A DNA stretch of 64,000 nt. It comes from Alphaproteobacteria bacterium MarineAlpha11_Bin1 (GTDB lineage Bacteria > Pseudomonadota > Alphaproteobacteria > MPNO01 > UBA830). The position numbers were made by a program, and so were the translations under genes. The stretch lies in assembly GCA_002937455.1 (NCBI GenBank), contig PTJZ01000005.1:62001-126000 (forward strand), given 5' to 3'. How positions within the stretch are numbered: position 1 is the first letter of the stretch; every line of letters starts with the position of its first letter. Below the pieces are notes generated by a model. It saw nothing but the letters and a program-made list of their open reading frames with translations. It was not told the DNA's origin and did no database searches. This document shows, piece after piece, positions 18,967 to 28,618 of this stretch.

Positions 18967-20775
18967 ATGAATAGCGTGACGCCCGGTCGTTTCTGGCGGA
19001 CAATTAGACACTTGACGATAGAGCAATGGATCTATCGGCTTATCTCCCGAATCCGCTACACAGTGATGGGAAGTTTTCCCAGGATGAGCCATTTGTGGGT
19101 TAAACGGTCCGCGTTAAGGCTACCTCTGCCGGATATTTCCACGCCTAAAGCGGCCGTCATCGCTGAAATTATTTTGAAATTACAAACTATCACGCATGGC
19201 GAAACATTCTTAGGAGCCCGAGATGGTAAATTTTTGTTGCTAAATCGAGAATACGATTTTGGCGGTATCGACGGCATCTCTTGGCGTGGGGAATTTCATG
19301 AAGGAAATAATCCGCTGCGGCGCATGAACCTTGCCTATATGGGCTATGTAGTGCCACTGCTCGCCGGTGGTAATCCCTATGACTTGGGAATCGTCCGCAG
19401 AATTCTTGCCTCCCTGATTGTCCAGAATTCTTGGTCCACACAGGGTGTGTTCCGCGACGTGTGGAATTCATATACGGTCAGTCATCGCGTAATAAATCTA
19501 TTATCTGGCCTTGCTCTTTACCGAAAAGCTGGCGGACCTTCCGACCCTGAGGCCGAAGGAGAAATTTTAGAGCACGTACGGTTTTGCGTAGCATTCGTTA
19601 GTGTAAACTTGGAGCGCGATCTGCAATTCAACCATTTGATGAAAAACTATGTCGCGCTAAGTTCTTACGCTGCGATGTGCGAAACTGTACCGTGTTCCCT
19701 CGCTAAGCTTCGGTCTGCAGTGCCTGGGTCCGTCACTCAGAATATCCTCGCCGACGGAGGACATACAGAGCGCAGCCCGATGTATCATATACTGTCTCTC
19801 CTTGACGTTCAGATTTTTTCAGTGAGTGGACTTTTTCCGGCTGCTTGGCAGCCGCTAATGGACAATACCGTTGACCAAATGACGGCGGCAGTATCTGCTA
19901 TGAGTCTCGCGGACGGTGAAATTACACTGATGAACGATTCTTGGTCGGGGGAAGCGCCGCGCGCTGATATGGTCTTGGCGACGAAGGCTAGCAGAACAAA
20001 TAAATTACCGATTACCGGCTATGTGTCTTTGTCAGATGGGGGAGACTCCGTGGTGTTTGATTGCGGCCCCTGTGGACCCGAAGAGAATCCTGGCCATGCC
20101 CATGCCGATTTTCTTACCATTGAGGCCACGGCGAACTTTAAACGTTTTTTGGTCGATACGGGGGTGCCGACATATACGGCGGGCAAGGCGCGAGATCATT
20201 GTCGCTCGGCTGAGGCGCATAATGGACCGCGTCTTGGAGGAGAAGAACCGATCGAATTTTGGAAATCATTCAGGGTTGGCCGCCGTGGTTATGCCGGGTT
20301 ACTGGATTTCTCAGACTTTGACGGTATCGCACCACTTCGAGTTGCGGGTTGGCAGAGCGGTTATTCCTACCTCGGAACAGAGATCAGACGATTTGTAGGG
20401 CTCTGGCCGGGCCAGGCGTTACTGGTTGCCGATCTTTGGAAAGGTCGTGGCAAAAACGCCGTAGTTAGTTTCCGGATCCCGGGTATTTGGGAGGAGAATG
20501 ATCGGGGGGACTTCGTTTGCGGGGAGACCACGGTTTTTGTACGATCCTTAGTTGGGTTTATGAAAGAATCAAAGATTTCAAATCATTGGGTCCGATTTAG
20601 TGTGGAGGAACCAGCGTATCGCATCGATTTCATTCCAGCTCGCGACCATTCCCGCGGACGTTCCGCCGTTTTATTTACGTGGGACGGTGGCTTTGAACCT
20701 CCGACTGACGCTGCATTAACGCGACTTTTCGAGCAGTTGAGCTCGGCAATTCCTATAGATAATAAATTGGGCTAG
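18967..20775 (+). CDS. Heparinase II/III family protein
   Basis: A 602-aa protein with an N-terminal (alpha/alpha)-toroid region (about 100-350, with QNSWSTQGVFRDVWNSY and LQFNHLMKNYVAL) and a C-terminal beta-sandwich domain of the heparinase II/III type. The characteristic GHAHADFLTIE carries the conserved His pair. The family cleaves or modifies uronic-acid polysaccharides. No clear signal peptide is seen, so the N-terminal strand and location are unsure. Its pairing with the two-domain oxidoreductase suggests a role in making or trimming an acidic surface polysaccharide rather than feeding on an external one. Confidence 0.85.
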   Translation: MNSVTPGRFWRTIRHLTIEQWIYRLISRIRYTVMGSFPRMSHLWVKRSALRLPLPDISTPKAAVIAEIILKLQTITHGETFLGARDGKFLLLNREYDFGGIDGISWRGEFHEGNNPLRRMNLAYMGYVVPLLAGGNPYDLGIVRRILASLIVQNSWSTQGVFRDVWNSYTVSHRVINLLSGLALYRKAGGPSDPEAEGEILEHVRFCVAFVSVNLERDLQFNHLMKNYVALSSYAAMCETVPCSLAKLRSAVPGSVTQNILADGGHTERSPMYHILSLLDVQIFSVSGLFPAAWQPLMDNTVDQMTAAVSAMSLADGEITLMNDSWSGEAPRADMVLATKASRTNKLPITGYVSLSDGGDSVVFDCGPCGPEENPGHAHADFLTIEATANFKRFLVDTGVPTYTAGKARDHCRSAEAHNGPRLGGEEPIEFWKSFRVGRRGYAGLLDFSDFDGIAPLRVAGWQSGYSYLGTEIRRFVGLWPGQALLVADLWKGRGKNAVVSFRIPGIWEENDRGDFVCGETTVFVRSLVGFMKESKISNHWVRFSVEEPAYRIDFIPARDHSRGRSAVLFTWDGGFEPPTDAALTRLFEQLSSAIPIDNKLG

Positions 20776-20921
20776 AAGCTGAATTTTCTTAGACTATGCC
20801 GTTTTTTGCTACCTCTTCCTAATTGCATTGGAAGTTCAACCGAGAAGAGAGTGCATTTACCGTTGAATAGGATTCCGTGCCACTGCAAAATGCGCTATCC
20901 AGTGAAAAGGGAGAATGATCC

Positions 20922-21491
20922 ATGGATCTTGACGCCTATTTTAATGCGGAACTGGATGAGCATGAGGCGGTAGTAGCGGTTACACGAGCGTTAAAGGCGG
21001 ATTTCATCCGGCTAGCAGAAGTTAGTGAGACTGCAATTAAGGCGGGTAATAAGCTCGTATTTTTTGGTAATGGCGGTAGTGCGGGTGACGCCCAACATCT
21101 CGCAACCGAACTTGTATGCCGATACAAGGTCAATCGGAGGGCCTTGCCGGCAATCGCATTTACAACTGATACGTCACTTCTAACTGCTACAGCCAATGAT
21201 TTCGGGTATGAAAAAATTTTTTCCCGGCAAGTTGAAGCTCTCTGCAATCAGGGCGATGTTGCCATTGGGATAACGACCTCAGGAGAAAGCTCGAATGTAA
21301 CGCGCGCGCTGGAGACGGCGAGAGAAATGGGCGTGATGCCGGCGGCGTTGACTGGAAAGAACGGCGGAAATTTGGTTGGCCTAGCGGACCCTATCCTTAT
21401 CGTACCGTCCGAGAAAACGGCGCGAATACAGGAGATGCACATTCTCCTCGGTCAAATGTTATGCGATGTCCTCGAGCAAAGTTGCACCTAA
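20922..21491 (+). CDS. gmhA: D-sedoheptulose-7-phosphate isomerase (SIS domain)
   Basis: A 189-aa SIS-domain enzyme that converts sedoheptulose 7-phosphate to D-glycero-D-manno-heptose 7-phosphate, the first step to ADP-heptose for LPS core. FFGNGGSAGDAQHLATEL and GITTSGESSNV bind the phosphate. The active-site Glu and His are in RIQEMHILLGQ near the end. A good Shine-Dalgarno (AAGGGAG) precedes ATG 20922. It overlaps hldE by 26 bp, matching the pathway order. Confidence 0.93.
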   Translation: MDLDAYFNAELDEHEAVVAVTRALKADFIRLAEVSETAIKAGNKLVFFGNGGSAGDAQHLATELVCRYKVNRRALPAIAFTTDTSLLTATANDFGYEKIFSRQVEALCNQGDVAIGITTSGESSNVTRALETAREMGVMPAALTGKNGGNLVGLADPILIVPSEKTARIQEMHILLGQMLCDVLEQSCT

Positions 21492-22950
21492 TATGAATGC
21501 ATTTATATCTGATCATGTTTCGAACCTTGCCTCCGCGAGGGTAGTATGTCTCGGCGACGTGATGCTCGACCGCTTCGTTTATGGTGAGGTTACGCGCGTA
21601 TCGCCGGAAGCACCCATACCTGTCTGTCGAGTAATAGACGAAACCGCGATGCTTGGTGGCGCGGGTAATGTTGTTCGGAATCTGGTGGCGTTGGGCGCTT
21701 CAGTCGATTTTTTCGGCGTCGTTGGTGACGATGATACCGGGTGCGAAATCGAACGGCTGCTCCGGGATTTGATCGGTGTATCGCACACACTAACCGTCGA
21801 AGCCGATCGGCCCACTACAAGCAAAGTCCGCTATTTGGCGGGAGGGCAGCAATTGCTGCGCGCTGATAGGGAGGTTTCTACTCCGATCTCCGACTCTGTC
21901 GCTGATGAACTGTCAACGAAGGCAGGAACCGCTCTACAAGACGCGGCATTACTTATCATTTCAGATTACGGTAAGGGTGTGGTGACTGATCGTTTGGCTG
22001 CGCACATGATCGATATTGCAAATAACGCAGGTAAGCCCGTGATTGTTGATCCCAAATCCCGTGATTTTGTTAGGTACTCGGGCGCGACGCTGATCACGCC
22101 TAACTTGAGAGAGATGGCAGAAGCGGCAAGCAAAGAACTAGGGACAGAGAGCGAAATAGTTAATACCGCCCGCGATCTATTGTCCGATACCGGAATCGAT
22201 ACAATGCTGGTTACCCGAGGTCCTAAGGGTATGTCATTAATTTCGGCGGACAGCATCGACCATTTTCCGTCGCAGGCGCGTGAAGTATTCGATGTTTCTG
22301 GTGCGGGCGATACGGTTATTGCAACGTTATCTGCCGGAATAGCTGTTGGGTTCTCGCCGGCAGAATCAGCGAGGCTTGCCAATGTAGCGGCTGGAATCGT
22401 GGTTGGAAAAACTGGAACCGCTGTTGCCTATGCGGATGATATCCGTGCGGAGATAGAGTTGTCGAGCCAAGCCTCTTATCTGCGCGCTCCGGCAACCATT
22501 GATGTTGCCCTTGACCGCATACGCACGTGGAGAGAAAGAGGTGAGACCGTTGGTTTCGCTAATGGATGTTTTGATCTCCTCCACCCTGGCCATGTATCTC
22601 TTCTATCGCAGGCGCGTGCTACCTGCGATAGGTTAGTTGTTGGCCTGAATTCCGATGCATCTGTTAAAAAGCTGAAAGGCGAAAATCGCCCAGCCCAGAC
22701 TGAAGACGCCCGGGCCGCCGTACTTTCCTCTTTAGAAACAGTCGACTTTGTTATCCTCTTTGAAGAGGAGACGCCGGAACGGCTGTTAAAAGAAATCAGA
22801 CCCGACGTACTAGTGAAAGGTGCAGATTATACAATCGAAAATGTAGTAGGCGCCGATTTCGTGCAGAGCTACGGAGGTCGTATCGTGTTAGCAGATATCG
22901 TTCCTGGATTCAGTACTACGGCAAGTATTGCTCGTTTGGATCAATCCTGA
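21466..22950 (+). CDS. hldE: Bifunctional heptose-7-phosphate kinase / heptose-1-phosphate adenylyltransferase
   Basis: A 494-aa fusion with an N-terminal ribokinase-like domain (LGDVMLDRFVYGEV near the start, and DVSGAGDTVIATL with the catalytic Asp). The C-terminal nucleotidyltransferase domain has FANGCFDLLHPGHVSLL containing the HxGH motif. It phosphorylates heptose 7-phosphate and activates it to ADP-heptose. Starts at 21466 (overlapping gmhA) and 21493 (just after the gmhA stop) are both possible. Neither has a strong ribosome site. The phosphatase gmhB is not in this window. Confidence 0.94.
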   Translation: MSSSKVAPNMNAFISDHVSNLASARVVCLGDVMLDRFVYGEVTRVSPEAPIPVCRVIDETAMLGGAGNVVRNLVALGASVDFFGVVGDDDTGCEIERLLRDLIGVSHTLTVEADRPTTSKVRYLAGGQQLLRADREVSTPISDSVADELSTKAGTALQDAALLIISDYGKGVVTDRLAAHMIDIANNAGKPVIVDPKSRDFVRYSGATLITPNLREMAEAASKELGTESEIVNTARDLLSDTGIDTMLVTRGPKGMSLISADSIDHFPSQAREVFDVSGAGDTVIATLSAGIAVGFSPAESARLANVAAGIVVGKTGTAVAYADDIRAEIELSSQASYLRAPATIDVALDRIRTWRERGETVGFANGCFDLLHPGHVSLLSQARATCDRLVVGLNSDASVKKLKGENRPAQTEDARAAVLSSLETVDFVILFEEETPERLLKEIRPDVLVKGADYTIENVVGADFVQSYGGRIVLADIVPGFSTTASIARLDQS

Positions 22951-23284
22951 TCGGGCAGATCGGTATTTTCTAGAAATCTACCGGTTGGTTTCCTCTGGGT
23001 TGTTTCTGTGTCCTCTTAGCTTATTCTATTAGGCTTCGTCCTAATGTTCCGCGTGGCGGTTTCCGTATAATCCCGCTGGTGGGATTTGTCCCAACGCTCC
23101 TAAATCATATAAAATATAGGTCTTCCCGACCGCATTCACTACGGAAATTGGCTCTCAAAAACGCGCACTCTTTCATGCTCTACTTTTTTCTTGATATGGG
23201 AAGAGCTCCAACGTTCCAAACATGTAAAATTGCATACAACGAAAACCGAATTCAAATTGTAATTGAGCGCCCCACAACAGTTTT
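22951..23284. other. Intergenic region with one hairpin
   Basis: This 334-bp stretch lies between the convergent ends of hldE and mmcB. It has a small hairpin at 23069-23086 (AATCCC, 6-base loop, GGGATT) that might terminate hldE transcripts. A plus-strand frame starting at 23079 runs into the antisense of mmcB and is not credible. The rest is AT-rich with nothing recognised. Confidence 0.5.
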
Positions 23285-23731
23285 TCAGCCAATCCGCCGT
23301 AAGCGGTCGCTTGCCACTCTCGCGAAGTGGATTAGCTGTCGACGTTTGCGATTGGCGTTCAGCTTTTTAGAAATACATTCACGGCGTACTGTTGCGTCGT
23401 ATGTATCGGCGACGATTATGCCGCAATCATCCGGCATTATCTCGATGGGGAATCCGGTGGGAACAGCAAAATAGAACCTCTCACAAAACGCTAGATATTG
23501 TTGCCATTTGCCATCAGCCCGGTAATCCGCTACGGAGCTTTTGACTTCGACGATAACGAAATCACCGTTCCGGTCCATCGCAATTACATCCACCCGACGT
23601 CCGTTGGATAGCTTGAACTCGGTGAGCGTACCAAAACCCAGGTTCTGGAACATTCGGCACACGCCACGTGTCACTAGGAGAGTTTTTTTTGGCGTACTGA
23701 GGCAGGTTATATGAGAACTCATTGTGAACAT
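23285..23731 (-). CDS. mmcB: MmcB family DNA repair protein
   Basis: A 148-aa protein of the MmcB family (formerly DUF1052), restricted largely to Alphaproteobacteria. The core TRGVCRMFQNLGFGTLTEF, then VDVIAMDRNGDFVIVEVKSS has the PD-(D/E)xK-like arrangement of acidic residues and a Lys (D...EVK). KWQQYLAFCERFYFAV and PDDCGIIVADTY follow. It is linked to DNA-damage tolerance in Caulobacter. ATG 23731 or 23722 are both possible starts. It is divergent from the next gene. Confidence 0.9.
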   Translation of the reverse strand: MFTMSSHITCLSTPKKTLLVTRGVCRMFQNLGFGTLTEFKLSNGRRVDVIAMDRNGDFVIVEVKSSVADYRADGKWQQYLAFCERFYFAVPTGFPIEIMPDDCGIIVADTYDATVRRECISKKLNANRKRRQLIHFARVASDRLRRIG

Positions 23732-23862
23732 AACATAAACAAAAACAGAAATTTTGGTAAATAAATATTGCGCTAGAGGTAAAACAGTTGTGTAACCGGG
23801 GGGGCAAGGCTAACCACGTTATGAACGGTAACACGATGTTAATCCATCGAACATACGTATAA

Positions 23863-24945
23863 ATGGTTGACAATACCCAACGCGTTGCGCGTGCTCGGGA
23901 ACTTTCATCTGTTGGCAAAATGGATGCTGCGGCGGCGCTATATCGCAGCATTCTTAGCCAACAACCGAAAAACTTGGACGCGGCCAAGGGACTATCAAAC
24001 CTTGTAGAAACCGGTGCCGTGGTGGGCGATGCCTCAGAAACTCGCAAAGCCGTCATCGAAATTGAGACTGAGGGCGCTTATAGCGTGGCCAAAATGGCGC
24101 AGACGCAGGGGCGCTTCGACGTTGCTATAAGGTGCTATAAAAAGATCCTGAATATTGCGCCAGAACACGGCGATGCCGTCTGGGGTCTCGCGGAAGCCTA
24201 CTACGGTAATAAAAACCTAGACGAAGCTTTACACTGGTATCGGCGCTATGCAGAAATTTATCCCAAGGATCCAGAATCCGAGCACATGGTGGCGGCGCTT
24301 GGTGAAGGCCCCAAACCGCTACGTGCCAGTGACGCCTACGTCCGCGAAACCTTCGATCACTTCGCTGAAGATTTCGACCAGCAACTCCTTGAGGACTTAG
24401 AGTACAAGGCACCTGAGCTAATATATGGACTTTTTAAGCGTCTTCCGCTTGCAACCTCGGACGATCTCCACATCCTAGATGCAGGATGTGGAACTGGCCT
24501 ATCAGGTATCGATTTCAAAAGCCACTCTGCGATTCTGACTGGGATCGACCTGTCCCCAGAGATGCTGAAATACGCCAAAGACAGAAATATATATGATGAA
24601 CTTCTCGAATCCGAAGTGGCTAACTTCATGCGAGACCACCCAAATAACTTTGATATTATAATTGCGGTGGATGTTTTCTGTTATATCGGTGATCTCTCGG
24701 AGACCCTGAAGGCTGCGGAGATCTCGCTGACACCTGGTGGATATCTTATTTTTTCCGTCGAGGCGCAGTCCAAACGGGGATATTCTCTAACTGGGTCGGG
24801 TCGTTATGCCCACAAACCGGCATATGTTCGAAAGACTGCTTATTCTGCTGGGCTCCAGGAAAAGCTCTCACTATTTGATACGCTCCGGACAGAGTATGGG
24901 GCTTCGGTTAACGGTTACCTGACAGCACTTCAAAAACCGGCCTGA
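23863..24945 (+). CDS. TPR-repeat SAM-dependent methyltransferase
   Basis: A 360-aa protein. Residues 1 to about 145 contain TPR-like helices (AAALYRSILSQQPKNLDAAKGLSNL, IRCYKKILNIAPEHGDAVWGL, ALHWYRRYAEIYPKDPES). A class I methyltransferase follows, with motif I HILDAGCGTGLSG (about residue 205) and IIIAVDVFCYIGDL as the post-motif II acidic segment. The TPRs probably select the target. Proteins of this kind appear near polysaccharide or lipid genes, but the substrate is unknown. Confidence 0.85.
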   Translation: MVDNTQRVARARELSSVGKMDAAAALYRSILSQQPKNLDAAKGLSNLVETGAVVGDASETRKAVIEIETEGAYSVAKMAQTQGRFDVAIRCYKKILNIAPEHGDAVWGLAEAYYGNKNLDEALHWYRRYAEIYPKDPESEHMVAALGEGPKPLRASDAYVRETFDHFAEDFDQQLLEDLEYKAPELIYGLFKRLPLATSDDLHILDAGCGTGLSGIDFKSHSAILTGIDLSPEMLKYAKDRNIYDELLESEVANFMRDHPNNFDIIIAVDVFCYIGDLSETLKAAEISLTPGGYLIFSVEAQSKRGYSLTGSGRYAHKPAYVRKTAYSAGLQEKLSLFDTLRTEYGASVNGYLTALQKPA

Positions 24946-25154
24946 GGGCAGTTTAGTTTAATACAGGTCCGGAATTGTTATAAAAATTCTCCACGCCCCG
25001 AAGGCATTCTAAATCAGGGCGGCTAGGCCGAAAAGTAAGAGCTTAAAGTACGGGCCTGGGTGACTGTAAATTATTCTGAGATGGCCGGAAAAATCCGCTC
25101 ATAGCCAATTCCAATTATTTCCGCGCTAAAATCGATTGGCCGTTTGATAAACGG

Positions 25155-25469
25155 CTAATCTCCCTCTGCAGTTCTAGGCGCTGCTGCAGGATTCCACTGA
25201 CCACGTCGCATGCGGGAGATGGTACGTTGTCGGAACAGACCAGCTTTGAAAAAAGGCTCGTTCTTGGCGAATTTGTCTGCAGCGGCGCGACTGGGTACGT
25301 TGATCACCAACAGGCTGCCCGTACGTGCATTCGAATCGTCCGCGAGCGTTGCACCACCAAGGACCAGAATATCTTCATTTTTTTCGAGATAGGAAAAATG
25401 CGCAGGTTTGGTCTCGGCGCGGATCCGTGCAGCGTCACAGCCATCAACTCCGTATATCATGTATAGCAT
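25155..25469 (-). CDS. YCII-domain protein
   Basis: A 104-aa protein with the YCII fold (LYMIYGVDGCDAARIRAETKPAHFSYLEKNEDILVLGGATL). The His of KPAHFSYL and the Asp/Gly-rich turn match the family's putative active site. A GSLLVINVPSRAAADKFAKNEPFFKAGLF segment closes the fold. The enzyme activity of the family is poorly defined. A Shine-Dalgarno AGGAG lies about 11 bases before ATG 25469. It is divergent from the EutA-like gene. Confidence 0.88.
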   Translation of the reverse strand: MLYMIYGVDGCDAARIRAETKPAHFSYLEKNEDILVLGGATLADDSNARTGSLLVINVPSRAAADKFAKNEPFFKAGLFRQRTISRMRRGQWNPAAAPRTAEGD

Positions 25470-25620
25470 GTAGGTATTATCTCCTAAAACCCGTTAGCAA
25501 GGTGTGCCTTGAGGGGAATTCTAACAGATTGTTCCGGGATCGACATTGGAGGTTTAGTGTTTTAACTAATCCTATGATGGTAAACGCAAGTTATACCGGT
25601 AACCGACGGATCATATTTCT

Positions 25621-27288
25621 ATGGACGATGACGAAAAAGACGATGATCTAGCTTCAGGCAAAAAGACGCCCGAACAATTTTTGCAGGGTCACACCCTCGT
25701 GGACCATGAATATGGTGATGTGCTTTTCCATGATCATGGTCCGGACGCTGATCATGATCATGATGACGAATTCTTCAATGGTCCTATCGAGGAGAACCCG
25801 CTGTGGATCGCTGATAACGTCCGGCTCAATAGCGTAGGTATTGACGTAGGCTCATCAGGTACTCAGGTAATATTCTCTCGCATACATCTTCGGAGGTTAG
25901 CCGAAGACATGACTAGCCGATACTTCGTTGTTAAACGTGAGACCCTTTTCCAGTCACCTGTAATATTGACACCCTATGAGAGTGAGACACGTATTTCGGA
26001 CACCGAGTTAGGTAAAATCCTTGACGACGCTTATCTTGCCGCGGGACTGAGCCCCAACGATATAGATGCCGGTGCTGTCATACTTACGGGTGAAGCGCTT
26101 CGGCGCGAAAATTCAAAAGCTATCGCCGCTACTGTTTCCGACAAGGGTGGTGATTTTGTCTGCGCGACAGCTGGCCACCATATGGAAAGCATGCTGGCCG
26201 CGTTTGGCTCTGGCGCGGCAAAGGCGTCTCAGGATGCCGGCAAGCGTATCTTGAACGTCGATATTGGCGGCGGAACTGCAAAACTCGCTATCCTGGAGGT
26301 GGGACAGGTCAAGGCCACGGCGGCGATCCATGTCGGGGGGCGGCTACAGGTGGTCGATGAGGCGGGTAATATCATCCGCCTCGATCCGGCGGGTCGGACC
26401 CATGCGCAGCGTGCCGGCTTCGACTGGAGAATAGGCGATGCGGTGACCTCCGACCAGCTAGATCAGGTGGCAGAAGGTATGGCGCAGACCATGATAGCAT
26501 CGCTTGTCGATCGTCCTATTCCCGACGATATAGCAAATTTCTATCTTACCGATCCAATCATCGACTGGGGACAGATCGACGGAGTAATGTTCTCCGGCGG
26601 CGTGGCAGAATACGTCTATGATCGAGAAGAACGAGATTTTGGTGATATGGGCAAGCGCCTCGGAACAGCTCTGGCACGGCGTCTCCAAGATGGTGCTTTG
26701 CCGTGGCCGATACTGGAAGCTGGAGAATGTATCCGGGCGACCGCGTTAGGCGCATCGGAATACTCGGTACAGCTATCCGGCAATACTACGTTTGTATCTG
26801 ACTACGCCCAATTACTCCCACGACGTAACCTTCAGGTAATCCAGCCACGCTATGACTGCCCGGATGAAATCATCCCTACCGAGCTTGCAAAAACGGTGAA
26901 GGCGCATCGTAAAGCGTTCGAAGTCGATGGTGCCGATAGTGAAATAGCCTTGTCTTTCCATTGGAAAGGCATGCCAGCCTATGAGAGAATTTATGCATTC
27001 GCTCAGGGGATAAGTAAGGGCCTTGACGACATGATAGCCGCGGGAAAGCCTCTGTTTATCGTACTCGATGGAGATATAGCACAGTCGCTAGGACATATCC
27101 TGAAGGACGAGTTGGAAGTCCCCGTCGGGGTTCTAGTAATCGACGGGGTCGTACTCTGGGACTTCGACTATATTGACCTCGGCAAGATCCGCTTACCATC
27201 ACGCACCGTGCCGGTTACCATAAAGTCGCTACTTTTTTCCGATGACCCGCGCACTGGCCAGCGACTAGACCACGGGTGTGCTGGTTAA
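25621..27288 (+). CDS. EutA-like reactivating factor homologue with His/Asp-rich N-terminus
   Basis: A 555-aa protein whose core (about residue 75 to the end) is of the EutA type, an ASKHA-fold ATPase that reactivates adenosylcobalamin-dependent ethanolamine ammonia-lyase. SVGIDVGSSGTQVIFS and ILNVDIGGGTAKLAIL are the phosphate-binding loops, and VMFSGGVAEY and CIRATALGASEYSVQLSGN are family motifs. Residues about 28-60 hold a His/Asp-rich stretch (VDHEYGDVLFHDHG, DADHDHDDEF), possibly metal-binding. No eutB or eutC is present in the window. The downstream double-cupin gene is its likely partner. Confidence 0.88.
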   Translation: MDDDEKDDDLASGKKTPEQFLQGHTLVDHEYGDVLFHDHGPDADHDHDDEFFNGPIEENPLWIADNVRLNSVGIDVGSSGTQVIFSRIHLRRLAEDMTSRYFVVKRETLFQSPVILTPYESETRISDTELGKILDDAYLAAGLSPNDIDAGAVILTGEALRRENSKAIAATVSDKGGDFVCATAGHHMESMLAAFGSGAAKASQDAGKRILNVDIGGGTAKLAILEVGQVKATAAIHVGGRLQVVDEAGNIIRLDPAGRTHAQRAGFDWRIGDAVTSDQLDQVAEGMAQTMIASLVDRPIPDDIANFYLTDPIIDWGQIDGVMFSGGVAEYVYDREERDFGDMGKRLGTALARRLQDGALPWPILEAGECIRATALGASEYSVQLSGNTTFVSDYAQLLPRRNLQVIQPRYDCPDEIIPTELAKTVKAHRKAFEVDGADSEIALSFHWKGMPAYERIYAFAQGISKGLDDMIAAGKPLFIVLDGDIAQSLGHILKDELEVPVGVLVIDGVVLWDFDYIDLGKIRLPSRTVPVTIKSLLFSDDPRTGQRLDHGCAG

Positions 27289-27475
27289 CAAGGTCAAACT
27301 CATTCTGATGGGCATAGAGGCGGATACGGTCATCATCATCACAGAGATCATGGTTAAGGGCACGATTGAACGTCTATCTCCATCCACGTATAAAAAGATT
27401 GGCAATCAAAGTATTCGAGATTGAAGAAAGGCTTAACCCCAAGTGCAATGCGCTTGAAAGGCGAAGAGTAGGAAT

Positions 27476-28618
27476 ATGACCGACAAAGGCGGCAAGGATG
27501 CGATAGTTTCCGATACCATGGCGAAGAAATTCGCCTCTGAGAAGGAGACGCCCTATACCAAATGGGTGAAAGACGAAGGGCTTGACATCATTTCTTCTAT
27601 CTATGTCCGCAACCTCTACACGCTGGAGCTCAAACCTTGGGCTCGCCGTGAAGGAAACGGGGTGTTCCTCAACCATGATGCGTCGCGGACATCAAACGAT
27701 TGCTATATATGTGAGATAGATCCCGGCAAGAAACTAGCCCCCCAGCGAATGTTGTTTGAAGAAATGATCATGATCCTATCCGGTCGCGGGTCGACGAGCG
27801 TGTGGAACGACGAGGGTGAGCGTATCACTTTCGAGTGGGGCCCTGGTGCGCTCTTCGCTATACCACTCAACTGCTGGCACCAGCATTTCAACGCATCAGG
27901 CCGGGAAGCGGCACGTTTCGTCGCAGTTACGAACCTGCCGCCGACAATGAATATCTACGAAGATCCTGAATTCATCTTTAATATGCCTTATGATTTCAAG
28001 GGCCGTTTTAACGGCGAGCCGGATTATTTTGCCGCGAAGTCGGAAACCGACGGGTTTAAATTGGTTACTAACTTCGTACCCGACGCTGTAAATCTGCCGC
28101 TGATCGAGGCTAAAGAGCGTGGCGCTGGTGGAGGGCATATTCGCTTTAACTTTGCAAAGAGTTCAATGAACGCGCATATCTCTCAATTTCCAATAGGGAC
28201 TTATAAAAAGGGGCACCGCCATGGCCCCGGCGCACACGTCATCATCCTCTCGGGTGAGGGTTATTCTCTTATGTGGCCAGACGGGGAGGAACCAAACTAC
28301 TACCCTTGGGAAGTCGGGACGCTGATCGTTCCGCCTAACATGTGGTGGCACCAGCATTTTAACACTGGGACCACGCCGTCGCGCTATCTTGCTTTCAAGT
28401 ATGAAGGTGTAGCGGTACGCAACGCCCAGGGTGTACCTAAGGCGTGGATTTCATCGCGCATTGGCGGGGATCAGATAGACTATGCAGACGAAAGCGAACA
28501 TGTCAGGACGCTATTCGAGGATGCGCTAGCCGAAAATCAACTTACGCCGGACATGGACCAGTTTTACGAAGCAGAAATTCCCGATCTGCCGGAAAAACCG
28601 GTGCAGGCGGCAGAATAG
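27476..28618 (+). CDS. Double-cupin domain protein
   Basis: A 380-aa protein with two cupin barrels. The first has EMIMILSGRGSTSVW and PLNCWHQHFN. The second has YKKGHRHGPGAHVIILSGEGY and PPNMWWHQHFN. The His residues in both halves could each hold a metal. Homologues are sometimes named ethanolamine ammonia-lyase-activating protein, probably because they sit beside EutA-like genes as here. Dioxygenase- or isomerase-type chemistry is possible, but the substrate is unknown. ATG 27476 has the site GTAGGAAT just upstream. The 187-bp gap to the EutA-like gene contains no credible gene. Confidence 0.88.
   Translation: MTDKGGKDAIVSDTMAKKFASEKETPYTKWVKDEGLDIISSIYVRNLYTLELKPWARREGNGVFLNHDASRTSNDCYICEIDPGKKLAPQRMLFEEMIMILSGRGSTSVWNDEGERITFEWGPGALFAIPLNCWHQHFNASGREAARFVAVTNLPPTMNIYEDPEFIFNMPYDFKGRFNGEPDYFAAKSETDGFKLVTNFVPDAVNLPLIEAKERGAGGGHIRFNFAKSSMNAHISQFPIGTYKKGHRHGPGAHVIILSGEGYSLMWPDGEEPNYYPWEVGTLIVPPNMWWHQHFNTGTTPSRYLAFKYEGVAVRNAQGVPKAWISSRIGGDQIDYADESEHVRTLFEDALAENQLTPDMDQFYEAEIPDLPEKPVQAAE

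Noticed and set aside
23079..23474. Plus-strand 131-codon frame after hldE
   Set aside because: Its second half is antisense to mmcB, and the first half has no motif or ribosome site.
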